Part shown: positions 1-5,847 of the stretch, piece by piece
How the letters are laid out: each line of letters begins with the position of its first letter
How positions within the stretch are numbered: position 1 is the first letter of the stretch
Source: an uncultured Clostridia bacterium
Lineage (GTDB): Bacteria; Bacillota; Clostridia; Lachnospirales; Lachnospiraceae
Assembly (NCBI GenBank): GCA_947088195.1
Contig: CAMUFS010000118.1
Coordinates: 1-8,425, forward strand
Length of the DNA: 8,425 nucleotides
Reading direction: 5' to 3'
Program-made: the position numbers and the translations under genes
Notes under the pieces: model-generated
What the model saw: only the letters and a program-made list of their open reading frames with translations
Databases searched by the model: none
What the model was told of the DNA's origin: nothing

Positions 1-46
1 AGTGCTTAGCGAGGTTTCTCACGAGCTTAGCATCTGCTACGTTTTT

Positions 47-74
47 CACTAAGCGGGAGCGCGGTGACGGAGGA
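47..74 (+). repeat. 28-bp inverted repeat, left copy (dispersed repeat core)
   Basis: These 28 bases are the exact reverse complement of 8398-8425, the last 28 bases of the window. The core begins CACTAAGCGGGAGC and ends GTGACGGAGGA. It contains a small imperfect hairpin (GCG 53-55 with CGC 60-62, CAC 47-49 with GTG 64-66). Similarity continues inward in weaker form: the block with CTCTG, GCGG and CCCCTC at 87-108 resembles the reverse complement of about 8363-8383. GGAGG at 69-73 can pair with CCTCC at 99-103. This is probably one copy of a dispersed structured intergenic repeat family; that reading is inference. Confidence 0.8.
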
Positions 75-232
75 CCATAGACCGTTCTCTGGGCGGCCCC
101 TCCCCAAACATGATTCAACAAATTCTCTAATGCATCCAAAAAAACAAACCAATATAATACATCAGTTTTATATCTATTTCATTAACAATGTCACGAAATT
201 ATAAAATTGTCAAGAATTTATTTTCCTTTTTA

Positions 233-254
233 TCTTTATATTTCTTTATATTTC
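233..254 (+). repeat. Tandem 10-bp duplication, CTTTATATTT
   Basis: CTTTATATTT occurs at 234-243 and again, directly abutting, at 244-253, with one more matching base on each side. It is a pyrimidine/AT tract about 40-110 bp ahead of the first gene. The 10-bp period would place the T-tracts on the same helical face and could bend the DNA; that is inference. It may equally be replication slippage. Confidence 0.5.
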
Positions 255-345
255 CGCATGGATATTGTAATCTAGAAAGGAATATTATAAAATGAAAAGG
301 AATTGCACGTTTTGTATTGTATATAAGTGCAGAAAAGAGAATTGT

Positions 346-1086
346 ATGAAATGTCCACTAATTGGCATTACGACCAGCCTTGATATGCAGGCGGGGAATT
401 ATTTTTCTAAAACAAGCTATGCCACTTGTATTTCGCAGGCAGGTGGGATACCTGTTCTGCTCCCCTCGGATGAGTCTGTCGGGAAAGAGGGAAATTACGT
501 TAAGAAATTGGATGGAATTTTATTTGCAGGTGGAGGGGATATTCATCCACATTTTTGGGGAGAGGAGCCTCTGGATGGCTTTGAGATGGGGATGATCCTG
601 CCGCAGAGGGATAATTTTGAGATACGGCTTTATCAGATGGCGGAGGAGAAACGTCTGCCCATGTTGGGTATATGTAGAGGGATACAGCTTATGGCGATAG
701 CAGCAGGTGGTAGCATCTGTCAGGATATTGATATAGGATTGAAACGATCGTCTCGTATTCGACATATGCAGAAAGCGCCAGACTGGTGTGAGACACATAC
801 CGTTCAATTTGCTGCTGATACCAAGCTGGCTGAGATTTATCACGCAAAGGATATTATTGTAAATAGCTTTCATCATCAATCGGTAAAGAAAGTACCAGAG
901 AGCTACCGGGTTAATGCAAAAAGTGTGGATGGTGTTATAGAGGGCATAGAGTCTGTGGAATTGCCGTTTGCCATCGGTGTGCAGTGGCATCCTGAGCGGA
1001 TGGCACAAAAAGATCGAAAGACGATGGTCTTATTTAAGACTTTTGTGAGATATGCGGCACAATATAGTGAGGAGAAAACAGAATAG
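346..1086 (+). CDS. Gamma-glutamyl-gamma-aminobutyrate hydrolase family protein (peptidase C26, class I glutamine amidotransferase fold)
   Basis: A cytoplasmic hydrolase of the PuuD/C26 family, whose members cleave gamma-glutamyl amide bonds. From the chosen start it is 246 residues, close to the roughly 250 of E. coli PuuD. Visible signatures are PLIGIT at the N-terminus, AGGGDIHP (61-68), the nucleophile elbow GICRG with Cys110, VNSFHHQSV (172-180), and QWHPE with His215 and Glu217 completing the Cys-His-Glu triad. The catalytic set is intact. The start at 346 is preferred because MKCPLIGIT matches where the family begins, although the ribosome site there is weak (AGAAAAGAGA upstream). An ATG at 292 with AAAGG 11 nt ahead would add 18 cysteine-rich residues. 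The gene runs straight into cca, 10 bp later. The true substrate cannot be read from sequence, and no putrescine or GABA genes are nearby. Confidence 0.88.
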   Translation: MKCPLIGITTSLDMQAGNYFSKTSYATCISQAGGIPVLLPSDESVGKEGNYVKKLDGILFAGGGDIHPHFWGEEPLDGFEMGMILPQRDNFEIRLYQMAEEKRLPMLGICRGIQLMAIAAGGSICQDIDIGLKRSSRIRHMQKAPDWCETHTVQFAADTKLAEIYHAKDIIVNSFHHQSVKKVPESYRVNAKSVDGVIEGIESVELPFAIGVQWHPERMAQKDRKTMVLFKTFVRYAAQYSEEKTE

Positions 1087-1096
1087 AGGCGATCGA

Positions 1097-2320
1097 ATGG
1101 AGGATATAACAAAGGAATTAAAAATTCACCTGCCGTCGCAGGTGGAATATATTATAGAGAAGCTTTCTGAGCATGGGTATGAGGCATATGCGGTAGGAGG
1201 CTGTGTGAGGGATACCATGCTTCACAGGGAGCCGGGAGATTGGGATATTACGACCTCTGCTTTTCCTGATCAGGTAAAACAGATATTTCGGAGGACGATT
1301 GATACAGGAATTGCCCATGGGACTGTCACAGTGATGTTGGGTGGGTGTGGTTATGAGGTGACAACTTACCGGATTGATGGGGAATATGAAGATGGGCGAC
1401 ATCCCAAATCTGTGAAATTTACTTTAAAGCTTGAGGAAGATTTAAAAAGGCGCGATTTTACGATAAATGCGATGGCGTATCATCCTAAGCATGGGTTGGT
1501 GGATCTTTTTGATGGCGTCGGTGATTTGAAATATGGAATGATACGATGTGTGGGAGAGGCTAAGGATCGTTTTATGGAAGATGCGCTTCGTATGATGCGG
1601 GCAATTCGTTTTGCGGCGCAGCTTGGGTTTGAGATTGAGGATCAGACACAGGAGGCAATCCGCACTTTGGCCCCCAATCTATGTAAGGTTAGCAAGGAGC
1701 GGATTCAGTCAGAGCTTACAAAGCTTTTGTTATCTCCTAACCCACAGACAGCGGAGAAGCTTTTTTCGCTTGGCTTGATTAGGCAGGTGCTGCCGGAGCT
1801 TGCTGATGGATTTGACGGGATGGAGGGAAGAAGAATGATTGAGAGGCTGTGTGAGACGGAGGCGGATAGTATCCTTCGCTATACGGTATTTCTTTCCATT
1901 TTGGGGGCTTCGCAGGAAAATAGGCGTGTGAGGACAGAGAAGCTTTTAAGAGAATTGAAATTTGATAATCACACCATAGAATATGTGTCCAGACTTTCAG
2001 AGCATCAATATGATAAGCTTAGTATGGATAAGACGACACTTCGAAGGCAGATTGTAAAGATGGGGGAGGATATTTTTCCTTATCTTTTGAGGCTTCAGAA
2101 AGCAGAAGAGGCAGAACAACTGTATAAGGGAATAAAGAAGGCAGGGGATTGTTTGTCTGTCAGGGAGCTTGCTGTCAATGGCAAGGATCTTGTGGACATG
2201 GGGATAAAACCGGGAAAAGAGCTGGGGAATATTTTGAATAAGCTTCTGTATCTGGTACTTGAAAAGCCAGAATATAATACAAAGGAGAAGCTTTTATCGG
2301 AGCTTAAGAATATACGGTAG
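1097..2320 (+). CDS. cca: CCA-adding tRNA nucleotidyltransferase (class II)
   Basis: Adds or repairs the 3' CCA end of tRNAs using CTP and ATP without a nucleic acid template. The protein is 407 residues, near the length of the Bacillus enzyme. The N-terminal nucleotidyltransferase head shows AVGGCVRD (32-39) and the metal-binding carboxylates in GDWDIT (Asp48, Asp50). RRDFTINAMAY follows (118-128), then DLFDGVGDL (136-144) and the nucleobase-selecting EDALR (161-165) running into RAIRFAAQLGFEIE. ERIQSEL (201-207) is the motif E region. The rest is the helical neck, body and tail; no HD domain is present. The start at 1097 is chosen because GAGG at 1086-1089 lies 7 nt upstream and the longer reading frame would overlap the preceding gene. 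The 10-bp gap, with the Shine-Dalgarno overlapping the upstream stop codon, suggests co-transcription and translational coupling. A CC- or A-only enzyme or poly(A) polymerase is possible but less likely. Confidence 0.95.
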   Translation: MEDITKELKIHLPSQVEYIIEKLSEHGYEAYAVGGCVRDTMLHREPGDWDITTSAFPDQVKQIFRRTIDTGIAHGTVTVMLGGCGYEVTTYRIDGEYEDGRHPKSVKFTLKLEEDLKRRDFTINAMAYHPKHGLVDLFDGVGDLKYGMIRCVGEAKDRFMEDALRMMRAIRFAAQLGFEIEDQTQEAIRTLAPNLCKVSKERIQSELTKLLLSPNPQTAEKLFSLGLIRQVLPELADGFDGMEGRRMIERLCETEADSILRYTVFLSILGASQENRRVRTEKLLRELKFDNHTIEYVSRLSEHQYDKLSMDKTTLRRQIVKMGEDIFPYLLRLQKAEEAEQLYKGIKKAGDCLSVRELAVNGKDLVDMGIKPGKELGNILNKLLYLVLEKPEYNTKEKLLSELKNIR

Positions 2321-2389
2321 CTGGAACTATTTTTTGGAAAAGTGTACAATATCTAATGTGCTAAGAAAGAAAGCTGGCATATGAAAAGC

Positions 2390-2440
2390 CTGCCCCTCAT
2401 AAGATAGAAGCAGAGTAAACAGTAATCTTTGGAGGGGCAG
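2390..2440 (+). promoter_or_regulatory. Inverted repeat that can sequester the Shine-Dalgarno site of the CotS-like gene
   Basis: CTGCCCCTC at 2390-2398 is perfectly complementary to GAGGGGCAG at 2432-2440, a 9-bp GC-rich stem around a 33-nt loop. The right arm contains almost all of the Shine-Dalgarno sequence GGAGGGG (2431-2437), which lies 5 nt before the GTG start at 2443. If the transcript begins upstream of 2390, the folded RNA would block ribosome binding. No known riboswitch class is recognised in the loop. A competing reading is that CATAAGATA at 2398-2406, which matches the sigma-K -10 pattern CATANNNTA, is a sporulation promoter. In that case the left arm would not be transcribed and the hairpin would not form. 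TACAAT at 2345-2350 is a possible upstream sigma-A -10 with a poor -35. Confidence 0.5.
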
Positions 2441-2442
2441 CG

Positions 2443-3438
2443 GTGAGTGAGAGAAGTACGAGTGTATTAGAACAGTATGATTTTCAAGTAATAAGGAGTG
2501 TACGAGGCAGGGGCGCTATGCTTTGCGAGACAGATAAGGGACTCGTTCTTCTAAAAGAATATGACGGTTCCCTGCTCCGGCTTTCGATAGAGGATGAGAT
2601 TTTAAGAGGGCTGAAGAACACAGGAAGACATATAGATGGATATATAAAAAATAAATCGAATCAGATTTTATCTATTGATACAGATGGGACAAAATATATT
2701 GTAAAAAGCTGGTTTGAGTCCAAAGAATGTGATGTGAGAAATACGGCGGAGATCCTTCAGGCAGTCGGTGAGCTTGCCAGACTTCACGCTTCTATGCGTG
2801 AGGTTTCTAAAGAATTGTCCACAGAGTGCAGGCAGGGACTTACCCGCTTTATGGCGCCATCTTTGAAAAATACTATGCTAAAGCATCAGAGGCTGCTCAA
2901 GAAGGTGCGCACTTATATGCGCACAAAGCAGAAGAAAAATGAATTTGAGCTTCAGACATTAAAGAGCTTTGAAGAATTTTTTGAACAGGGAGAGCAGTCT
3001 CTAAAGCTGCTTGAGCAGTCTGGCTATGAGGAGCTTAAGGCTTGGGCTGACAAAGAGCAGCAGCTCTGTCACGGCAACTATAATCAGCATAATATATTAA
3101 TTGATGGAAAACGGATTGCCGTTGTAAATTTTGATAAGCTTTCTGTTGATCTGCAGCTTACTGATTTGTATTTATTTATGAGAAAAATACAGGAAAAGCA
3201 TAATTGGGATATCAGGCTTTGCAAGATGATGTTGTCAGAATATGAGAAGTACCTGACACTATCCTCTGAGGAGAAGCAGGTATTAAAGCTTTTGTTTTTA
3301 TATCCTGAGAAGTTTTTTAAGCTGGTAAATCATTATTATAATAATAACAAGGCTTGGATACCTCAAAAAGACCTGGAGAAGCTTGGAACTGTGATCAAAC
3401 AAAATCAGGCGAAAAAAGAATGTTTGCAAAAGATATAA
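2443..3438 (+). CDS. CotS-like spore coat-associated kinase-fold protein, probable pseudokinase
   Basis: A 331-residue protein resembling the CotS family of spore coat proteins, which share the aminoglycoside phosphotransferase/choline kinase fold. An N-lobe-like part includes KGLVLLKEYD (32-41) and TKYIVKSWFES (83-93). LARLHASM (111-118) follows, then a Lys/Glu-rich helical insert (about 145-205). The catalytic-loop equivalent is LCHGNYNQHNILI (208-220) and the metal-loop equivalent is VVNFDKLSVD (227-236), followed by DLYLFMRKI (241-249). The usual HGD aspartate is Asn212 and the usual DF aspartate is Asn229, so phosphotransfer is doubtful; Asn217 and Asp231 remain. It starts at GTG 2443 with a strong GGAGGGG site 5 nt upstream. 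It is separated by 122 bp from cca and 91 bp from the Rrf2 gene, and probably forms its own unit. The family is inferred from motif layout and overall similarity; a role in the spore coat is not proved by sequence. Confidence 0.72.
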   Translation: MSERSTSVLEQYDFQVIRSVRGRGAMLCETDKGLVLLKEYDGSLLRLSIEDEILRGLKNTGRHIDGYIKNKSNQILSIDTDGTKYIVKSWFESKECDVRNTAEILQAVGELARLHASMREVSKELSTECRQGLTRFMAPSLKNTMLKHQRLLKKVRTYMRTKQKKNEFELQTLKSFEEFFEQGEQSLKLLEQSGYEELKAWADKEQQLCHGNYNQHNILIDGKRIAVVNFDKLSVDLQLTDLYLFMRKIQEKHNWDIRLCKMMLSEYEKYLTLSSEEKQVLKLLFLYPEKFFKLVNHYYNNNKAWIPQKDLEKLGTVIKQNQAKKECLQKI

Positions 3439-3476
3439 AATTATGGCTCAATTCATTGTGGGAGAGAGTTTTTTGG

Positions 3477-3505
3477 TTGACTTGATAGGAAAAGTTGGAT
3501 ATACT
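3477..3505 (+). promoter_or_regulatory. Sigma-A type promoter of the Rrf2 regulator
   Basis: TTGACT (3477-3482) and TATACT (3500-3505) each match the consensus at five of six positions and are separated by exactly 17 bp. Transcription would start near 3512, giving a very short leader of about 18 nt that still includes the Shine-Dalgarno AGAGGTG (3515-3521). Rrf2 proteins often repress their own promoter, so an operator may overlap this region. The half-site-like pieces GGTTGACT and AGTTGGATAT are present but spaced unlike the E. coli IscR type 1 site. Confidence 0.75.
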
Positions 3506-3529
3506 ATTCCGTGAAGAGGTGTATTGCAT

Positions 3530-3967
3530 ATGAGGATATCGACGAAAGGACGATATGCCCTGCGCCTGATGTTAGATTTGGCGATTCATGATGACGGGCG
3601 GTATATTAAGGTAAAAGAAATCGCTGCAAGACAGGGAATATCTGATAAATATCTGGAGCAGATTATTATAGTGCTGAGCCGTGCTGGATATGTGAAGAGT
3701 GTTCGCGGTGCTCAGGGTGGCTATCGTCTGGCAAAACGTCCTGAACAATACACGGCAGGAATGATATTGAGGCTTACGGAGGGAGATCTTGCGCCGGTTC
3801 CGTGTCTTTTGGAGGAACAGAACGAGTGTGAGAGGGCTGATGGATGCGCGACACTTGAGCTGTATAAACGTCTGGACAGTGCGATTCGCTCCGTGATTGA
3901 TCAGATGACATTGGCAGACTTGAAGGAGATTCAGTGTCAGAAGAATGGAAAAGACTATGGTATCTAA
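3530..3967 (+). CDS. Rrf2/IscR-family transcriptional regulator with a probable Fe-S cysteine cluster
   Basis: A 145-residue DNA-binding regulator, the normal length for Rrf2 proteins. The N-terminus MRISTKGRYALRLMLDLA is diagnostic of the family. The winged helix-turn-helix spans about 26-70, with IKVKEIAARQGISDKYLEQI (26-45) as the helix-turn-helix and VRGAQGGYRLAK (58-69) as the wing. Three cysteines, Cys92, Cys100 and Cys106, sit where IscR holds its [2Fe-2S] cluster (Cys92, 98, 104), so it may sense iron-sulfur or redox status. The spacing C-x7-C-x5-C differs slightly from E. coli. It starts at ATG 3530, with AGAGGTG 8 nt upstream; a TTG at 3524 is in frame but less likely. It stands alone with its own promoter: no cysteine desulfurase or scaffold gene follows, unlike typical isc operons. 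A cysteine-metabolism regulator (CymR-like) is an alternative, but CymR lacks this cysteine trio. Confidence 0.9.
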   Translation: MRISTKGRYALRLMLDLAIHDDGRYIKVKEIAARQGISDKYLEQIIIVLSRAGYVKSVRGAQGGYRLAKRPEQYTAGMILRLTEGDLAPVPCLLEEQNECERADGCATLELYKRLDSAIRSVIDQMTLADLKEIQCQKNGKDYGI

Positions 3968-3987
3968 AAGAATCTGAAAAGATATTA

Positions 3988-4017
3988 TAGACAAAAACGA
4001 AGGATCTATATTATAAT
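3988..4017 (+). promoter_or_regulatory. Sigma-A type promoter of the REC-HD-GYP gene
   Basis: TAGACA (3988-3993, five of six matches) and a perfect TATAAT (4012-4017) are separated by 18 bp. They lie in the 110-bp gap after the Rrf2 gene. The start would be near 4024, giving a leader of about 54 nt that carries the strong Shine-Dalgarno AGGAGG (4065-4070), 7 nt before the ATG. No terminator is visible between the two genes, so read-through from the Rrf2 gene is also possible. Confidence 0.65.
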
Positions 4018-4077
4018 AAGTAAGAACGCCGTTATAAAACAAGATGAAAAGGCACAGTTTGGGCAGGAGGAAAAGAT

Positions 4078-5160
4078 ATGGAAAGAGACAGGATTCTGAT
4101 TGTTGACGACGAAGAGGTAAACAGAGCGATATTAGCAAATATTTTTGAAGAGCAGTATGAAGTTCTAGAAGCGTCAAACGGAGCAGAGGCTGTAGAGCTG
4201 ATTGAGGATAATTATGTCAAGCTTAAGGTTGTTTTTTTAGATTTGATGATGCCGGTGTTGGATGGATTTGGAGTTCTTGCATATATGTCAGAGAGAGATT
4301 ATACCAACCATCTTCCAGTTATACTGATCACAGGAGAGGCGACGGCAGAGAGTGACGAGAGAGCATATGACTATGGTGTGTCGGATATTATATATAAACC
4401 GTTTGCGCCGCGCGTGGTAATGCGTCGTACCAGAAATATTGTGGATCTGTACGAGAGCAGAAATGAGATGGAGCGAAAGCTTGCTGAGCGTACTAGAAGG
4501 CTGATGGAGAGCGAGGAAAAGCTGCGCAATAACAATGAATTTCTTGTTAATGCACTAAGCTCTGTCGTTGAATTTCGAAGTCTGGAGTCAGGAGAACATA
4601 TTCGGCGCGTAAAGTTTTTTACAAGAATAATGTTGAAATATCTCCAGAAATATTTTCCTGAATACCATCTATCTGATGAGGATACAGAATCCATAATCCG
4701 TGCGTCTGCCCTTCATGATATTGGCAAGATTGCGATACCAGATGCCATTCTTCTTAAGCCAGGCAAGCTGACGGATGAAGAATTTGAGATAATGAAGAAG
4801 CATTGTATCTATGGTGCAGAGCTTCTTGAGAAATTTAAGCAAGATGACAGCCAATTTTATCGTGATTGTTATGATATATGTAGATATCATCATGAGCGTT
4901 ATGATGGAAGAGGCTATCCAGATCATCTGAAGGGAGAAGCAATTCCAGTGAGCGCACAGATTGTCTCTCTGGTTGATGTCTATGATGCGCTTGTCAGCGA
5001 TCGCGTATATAAAGAATCATTCACCCATGATCTGGCTGTTCAGATGATTAAAAATGGGGAATGTGGAAAGTTTTCACCCAGACTATTGGAGTGCTTTGAT
5101 CTTGCAAAGGAGGATTTCTTTTGCGTGGCAGAGCTTTTGGATAATTGCAGCTTTATATAA
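4078..5160 (+). CDS. Response regulator with HD-GYP output domain (putative cyclic-di-GMP phosphodiesterase)
   Basis: A 360-residue two-component response regulator. The receiver domain (about 1-122) has the acidic pocket at Asp10/Asp11, the phosphoacceptor Asp55 in VFLDLMMP, Thr85 in LITGEA and Lys107 in YKPF. A charged coiled-coil linker (about 123-155) leads into an HD-GYP domain (about 155-350). There HDIGKIAIPD (213-222) carries the HD pair, HHERYDGRGYP (271-281) gives the second His pair and the GYP signature, and DVYDALVSDRVY (300-311) is also typical. All metal-ligand motifs appear intact, so hydrolysis of c-di-GMP or a related dinucleotide is plausible; activity is inferred. No histidine kinase is in the window, so its partner is elsewhere. 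The gene has its own promoter and strong ribosome site and ends in an intrinsic terminator. Confidence 0.93.
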   Translation: MERDRILIVDDEEVNRAILANIFEEQYEVLEASNGAEAVELIEDNYVKLKVVFLDLMMPVLDGFGVLAYMSERDYTNHLPVILITGEATAESDERAYDYGVSDIIYKPFAPRVVMRRTRNIVDLYESRNEMERKLAERTRRLMESEEKLRNNNEFLVNALSSVVEFRSLESGEHIRRVKFFTRIMLKYLQKYFPEYHLSDEDTESIIRASALHDIGKIAIPDAILLKPGKLTDEEFEIMKKHCIYGAELLEKFKQDDSQFYRDCYDICRYHHERYDGRGYPDHLKGEAIPVSAQIVSLVDVYDALVSDRVYKESFTHDLAVQMIKNGECGKFSPRLLECFDLAKEDFFCVAELLDNCSFI

Positions 5161-5186
5161 AAGGAATCCCGCTTGCGGGATTCTTT
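5161..5186 (+). terminator. Rho-independent terminator after the REC-HD-GYP gene
   Basis: GAATCCCGC (5164-5172) pairs perfectly with GCGGGATTC (5175-5183) around a tight turn. Flanking AAG and TTT extend the stem to about 12 bp including one G-T wobble. The stem begins right after the TAA stop at 5158-5160. The downstream T content is short (TTTCT), so termination may be partial. That matters because no clear promoter is visible between here and the next gene. Confidence 0.85.
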
Positions 5187-5244
5187 CTGACTGTACAAAA
5201 AGATGTAGGGATGCTGCTTTTGCAGCACAGAAATGAGAGGAAAC

Positions 5245-5805
5245 ATGAGAATTTGGGAGTTGCTGGTGATAGCGGCGGGCCTTTCCATGGATGCATTTGC
5301 GGTATCTATTTGTAAGGGGCTTTCTATGAAGCAGATGGAATGGAAAAATGCGTGGAAGGCAGGTGTGTACTTTGGAGGCTTTCAGGCATTGATGCCACTT
5401 GTCGGGTATCTTTTAGGAGTGAATTTTAGGGAACAGATTGAAAACATTGATCACTGGATTGCATTTGTTTTGCTTGTTATTATTGGGCTAAATATGGTGA
5501 AGGAATCAAGGGAGGAAACGGAGGAGCTTAACGATTCCTTTGATGTGAAAACGATGTTGCTGCTTGCTGTAGCTACCAGTATAGATGCGCTGGCGGTTGG
5601 TGTGACATTTGCATTTTTGAAGGTGGATATTCTTCCTGCCATCTGTCTAATCGGAGTGATTACCTTTGGGCTGTCTGCGGCAGGAATTAAGATAGGAAAT
5701 GTATTTGGTGCAAGATTTAAGACAAAGGCAGAGCTTGCGGGAGGTATTTTACTGATTTTAATGGGAATTAAAATATTGTTAGAGCATTTGGGAATACTGG
5801 CATAA
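5245..5805 (+). CDS. mntP: MntP-family manganese efflux pump
   Basis: An integral membrane exporter of Mn2+ (formerly YebN/DUF204), 186 residues and about six transmembrane helices, the usual size. The two inverted-repeat halves each carry the characteristic acidic signature: GLSMDAFAVS around Asp16 and ATSIDALAVG around Asp114. FGGFQALMPLVGYLLG (43-58) and the glycine-rich helices near 140-176 are also typical. The start at 5245 is preferred because family members begin just before the first helix and AGAGG lies upstream at 5236-5240; an ATG at 5233 would add four residues. A small hairpin, TGCTGC-TTTT-GCAGCA (5212-5227), lies just before the gene. The leader is too short for a yybP-ykoY manganese riboswitch. 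trxB follows after 42 bp and the two are probably co-transcribed. Confidence 0.92.
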   Translation: MRIWELLVIAAGLSMDAFAVSICKGLSMKQMEWKNAWKAGVYFGGFQALMPLVGYLLGVNFREQIENIDHWIAFVLLVIIGLNMVKESREETEELNDSFDVKTMLLLAVATSIDALAVGVTFAFLKVDILPAICLIGVITFGLSAAGIKIGNVFGARFKTKAELAGGILLILMGIKILLEHLGILA

Positions 5806-5847
5806 CAGGAAAATAATCTAAACTTATATAAAGAAATGAGGCATGAG

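Larger units (their letters stand above)
1..345. other. Left intergenic region
   Basis: There is no convincing gene here. Positions 1-108 are GC-rich and structured (dispersed-repeat copy, listed separately). Within 1-54 the heptamer GCTTAGC occurs at 4-10 and 25-31, and CTAAGC at 49-54 could pair with either. From about 110 the sequence becomes very AT-rich. Possible promoter elements for the downstream gene are weak: TTGTCA at 207-212 with TATCTT at 231-236 (18-bp spacer), or TGTAAT at 266-271 without a good -35, so no promoter is called. An in-frame ATG at 292, preceded by AAAGG at 276-280, would add 18 residues to the next gene. Confidence 0.6.

Noticed and set aside
2305..2340. Terminator after cca
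   Set aside because: A T6 run is present, but the only stem before it (TAG/CTA) is 3 bp, too weak to call.
2905..2924. Perfect 7-bp inverted repeat GTGCGCA/TGCGCAC inside the CotS-like gene
   Set aside because: It lies mid-gene and arises from a repeated Arg-Thr coding pattern; no functional context supports a site.
3440..3474. Terminator after the CotS-like gene
   Set aside because: A T6 run follows CAATTCATTG, but the 4-bp stem is not adjacent to the run and is too weak to call.
3475..3502. Classical IscR type 1 operator
   Set aside because: GACT and AGTTGGATAT pieces resemble half-sites, but the 10-nt gap differs from the canonical 5 and the symmetry is poor.
3572..4177. 201-codon open frame on the minus strand
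   Set aside because: It is antisense to the Rrf2 gene, its downstream promoter and the start of the REC-HD-GYP gene, with no recognisable domain; it is a shadow frame.
5187..5244. yybP-ykoY manganese riboswitch before mntP
   Set aside because: Only 58 bp separate the terminator from the start codon, too short for that aptamer, and only a 6-bp hairpin is present.
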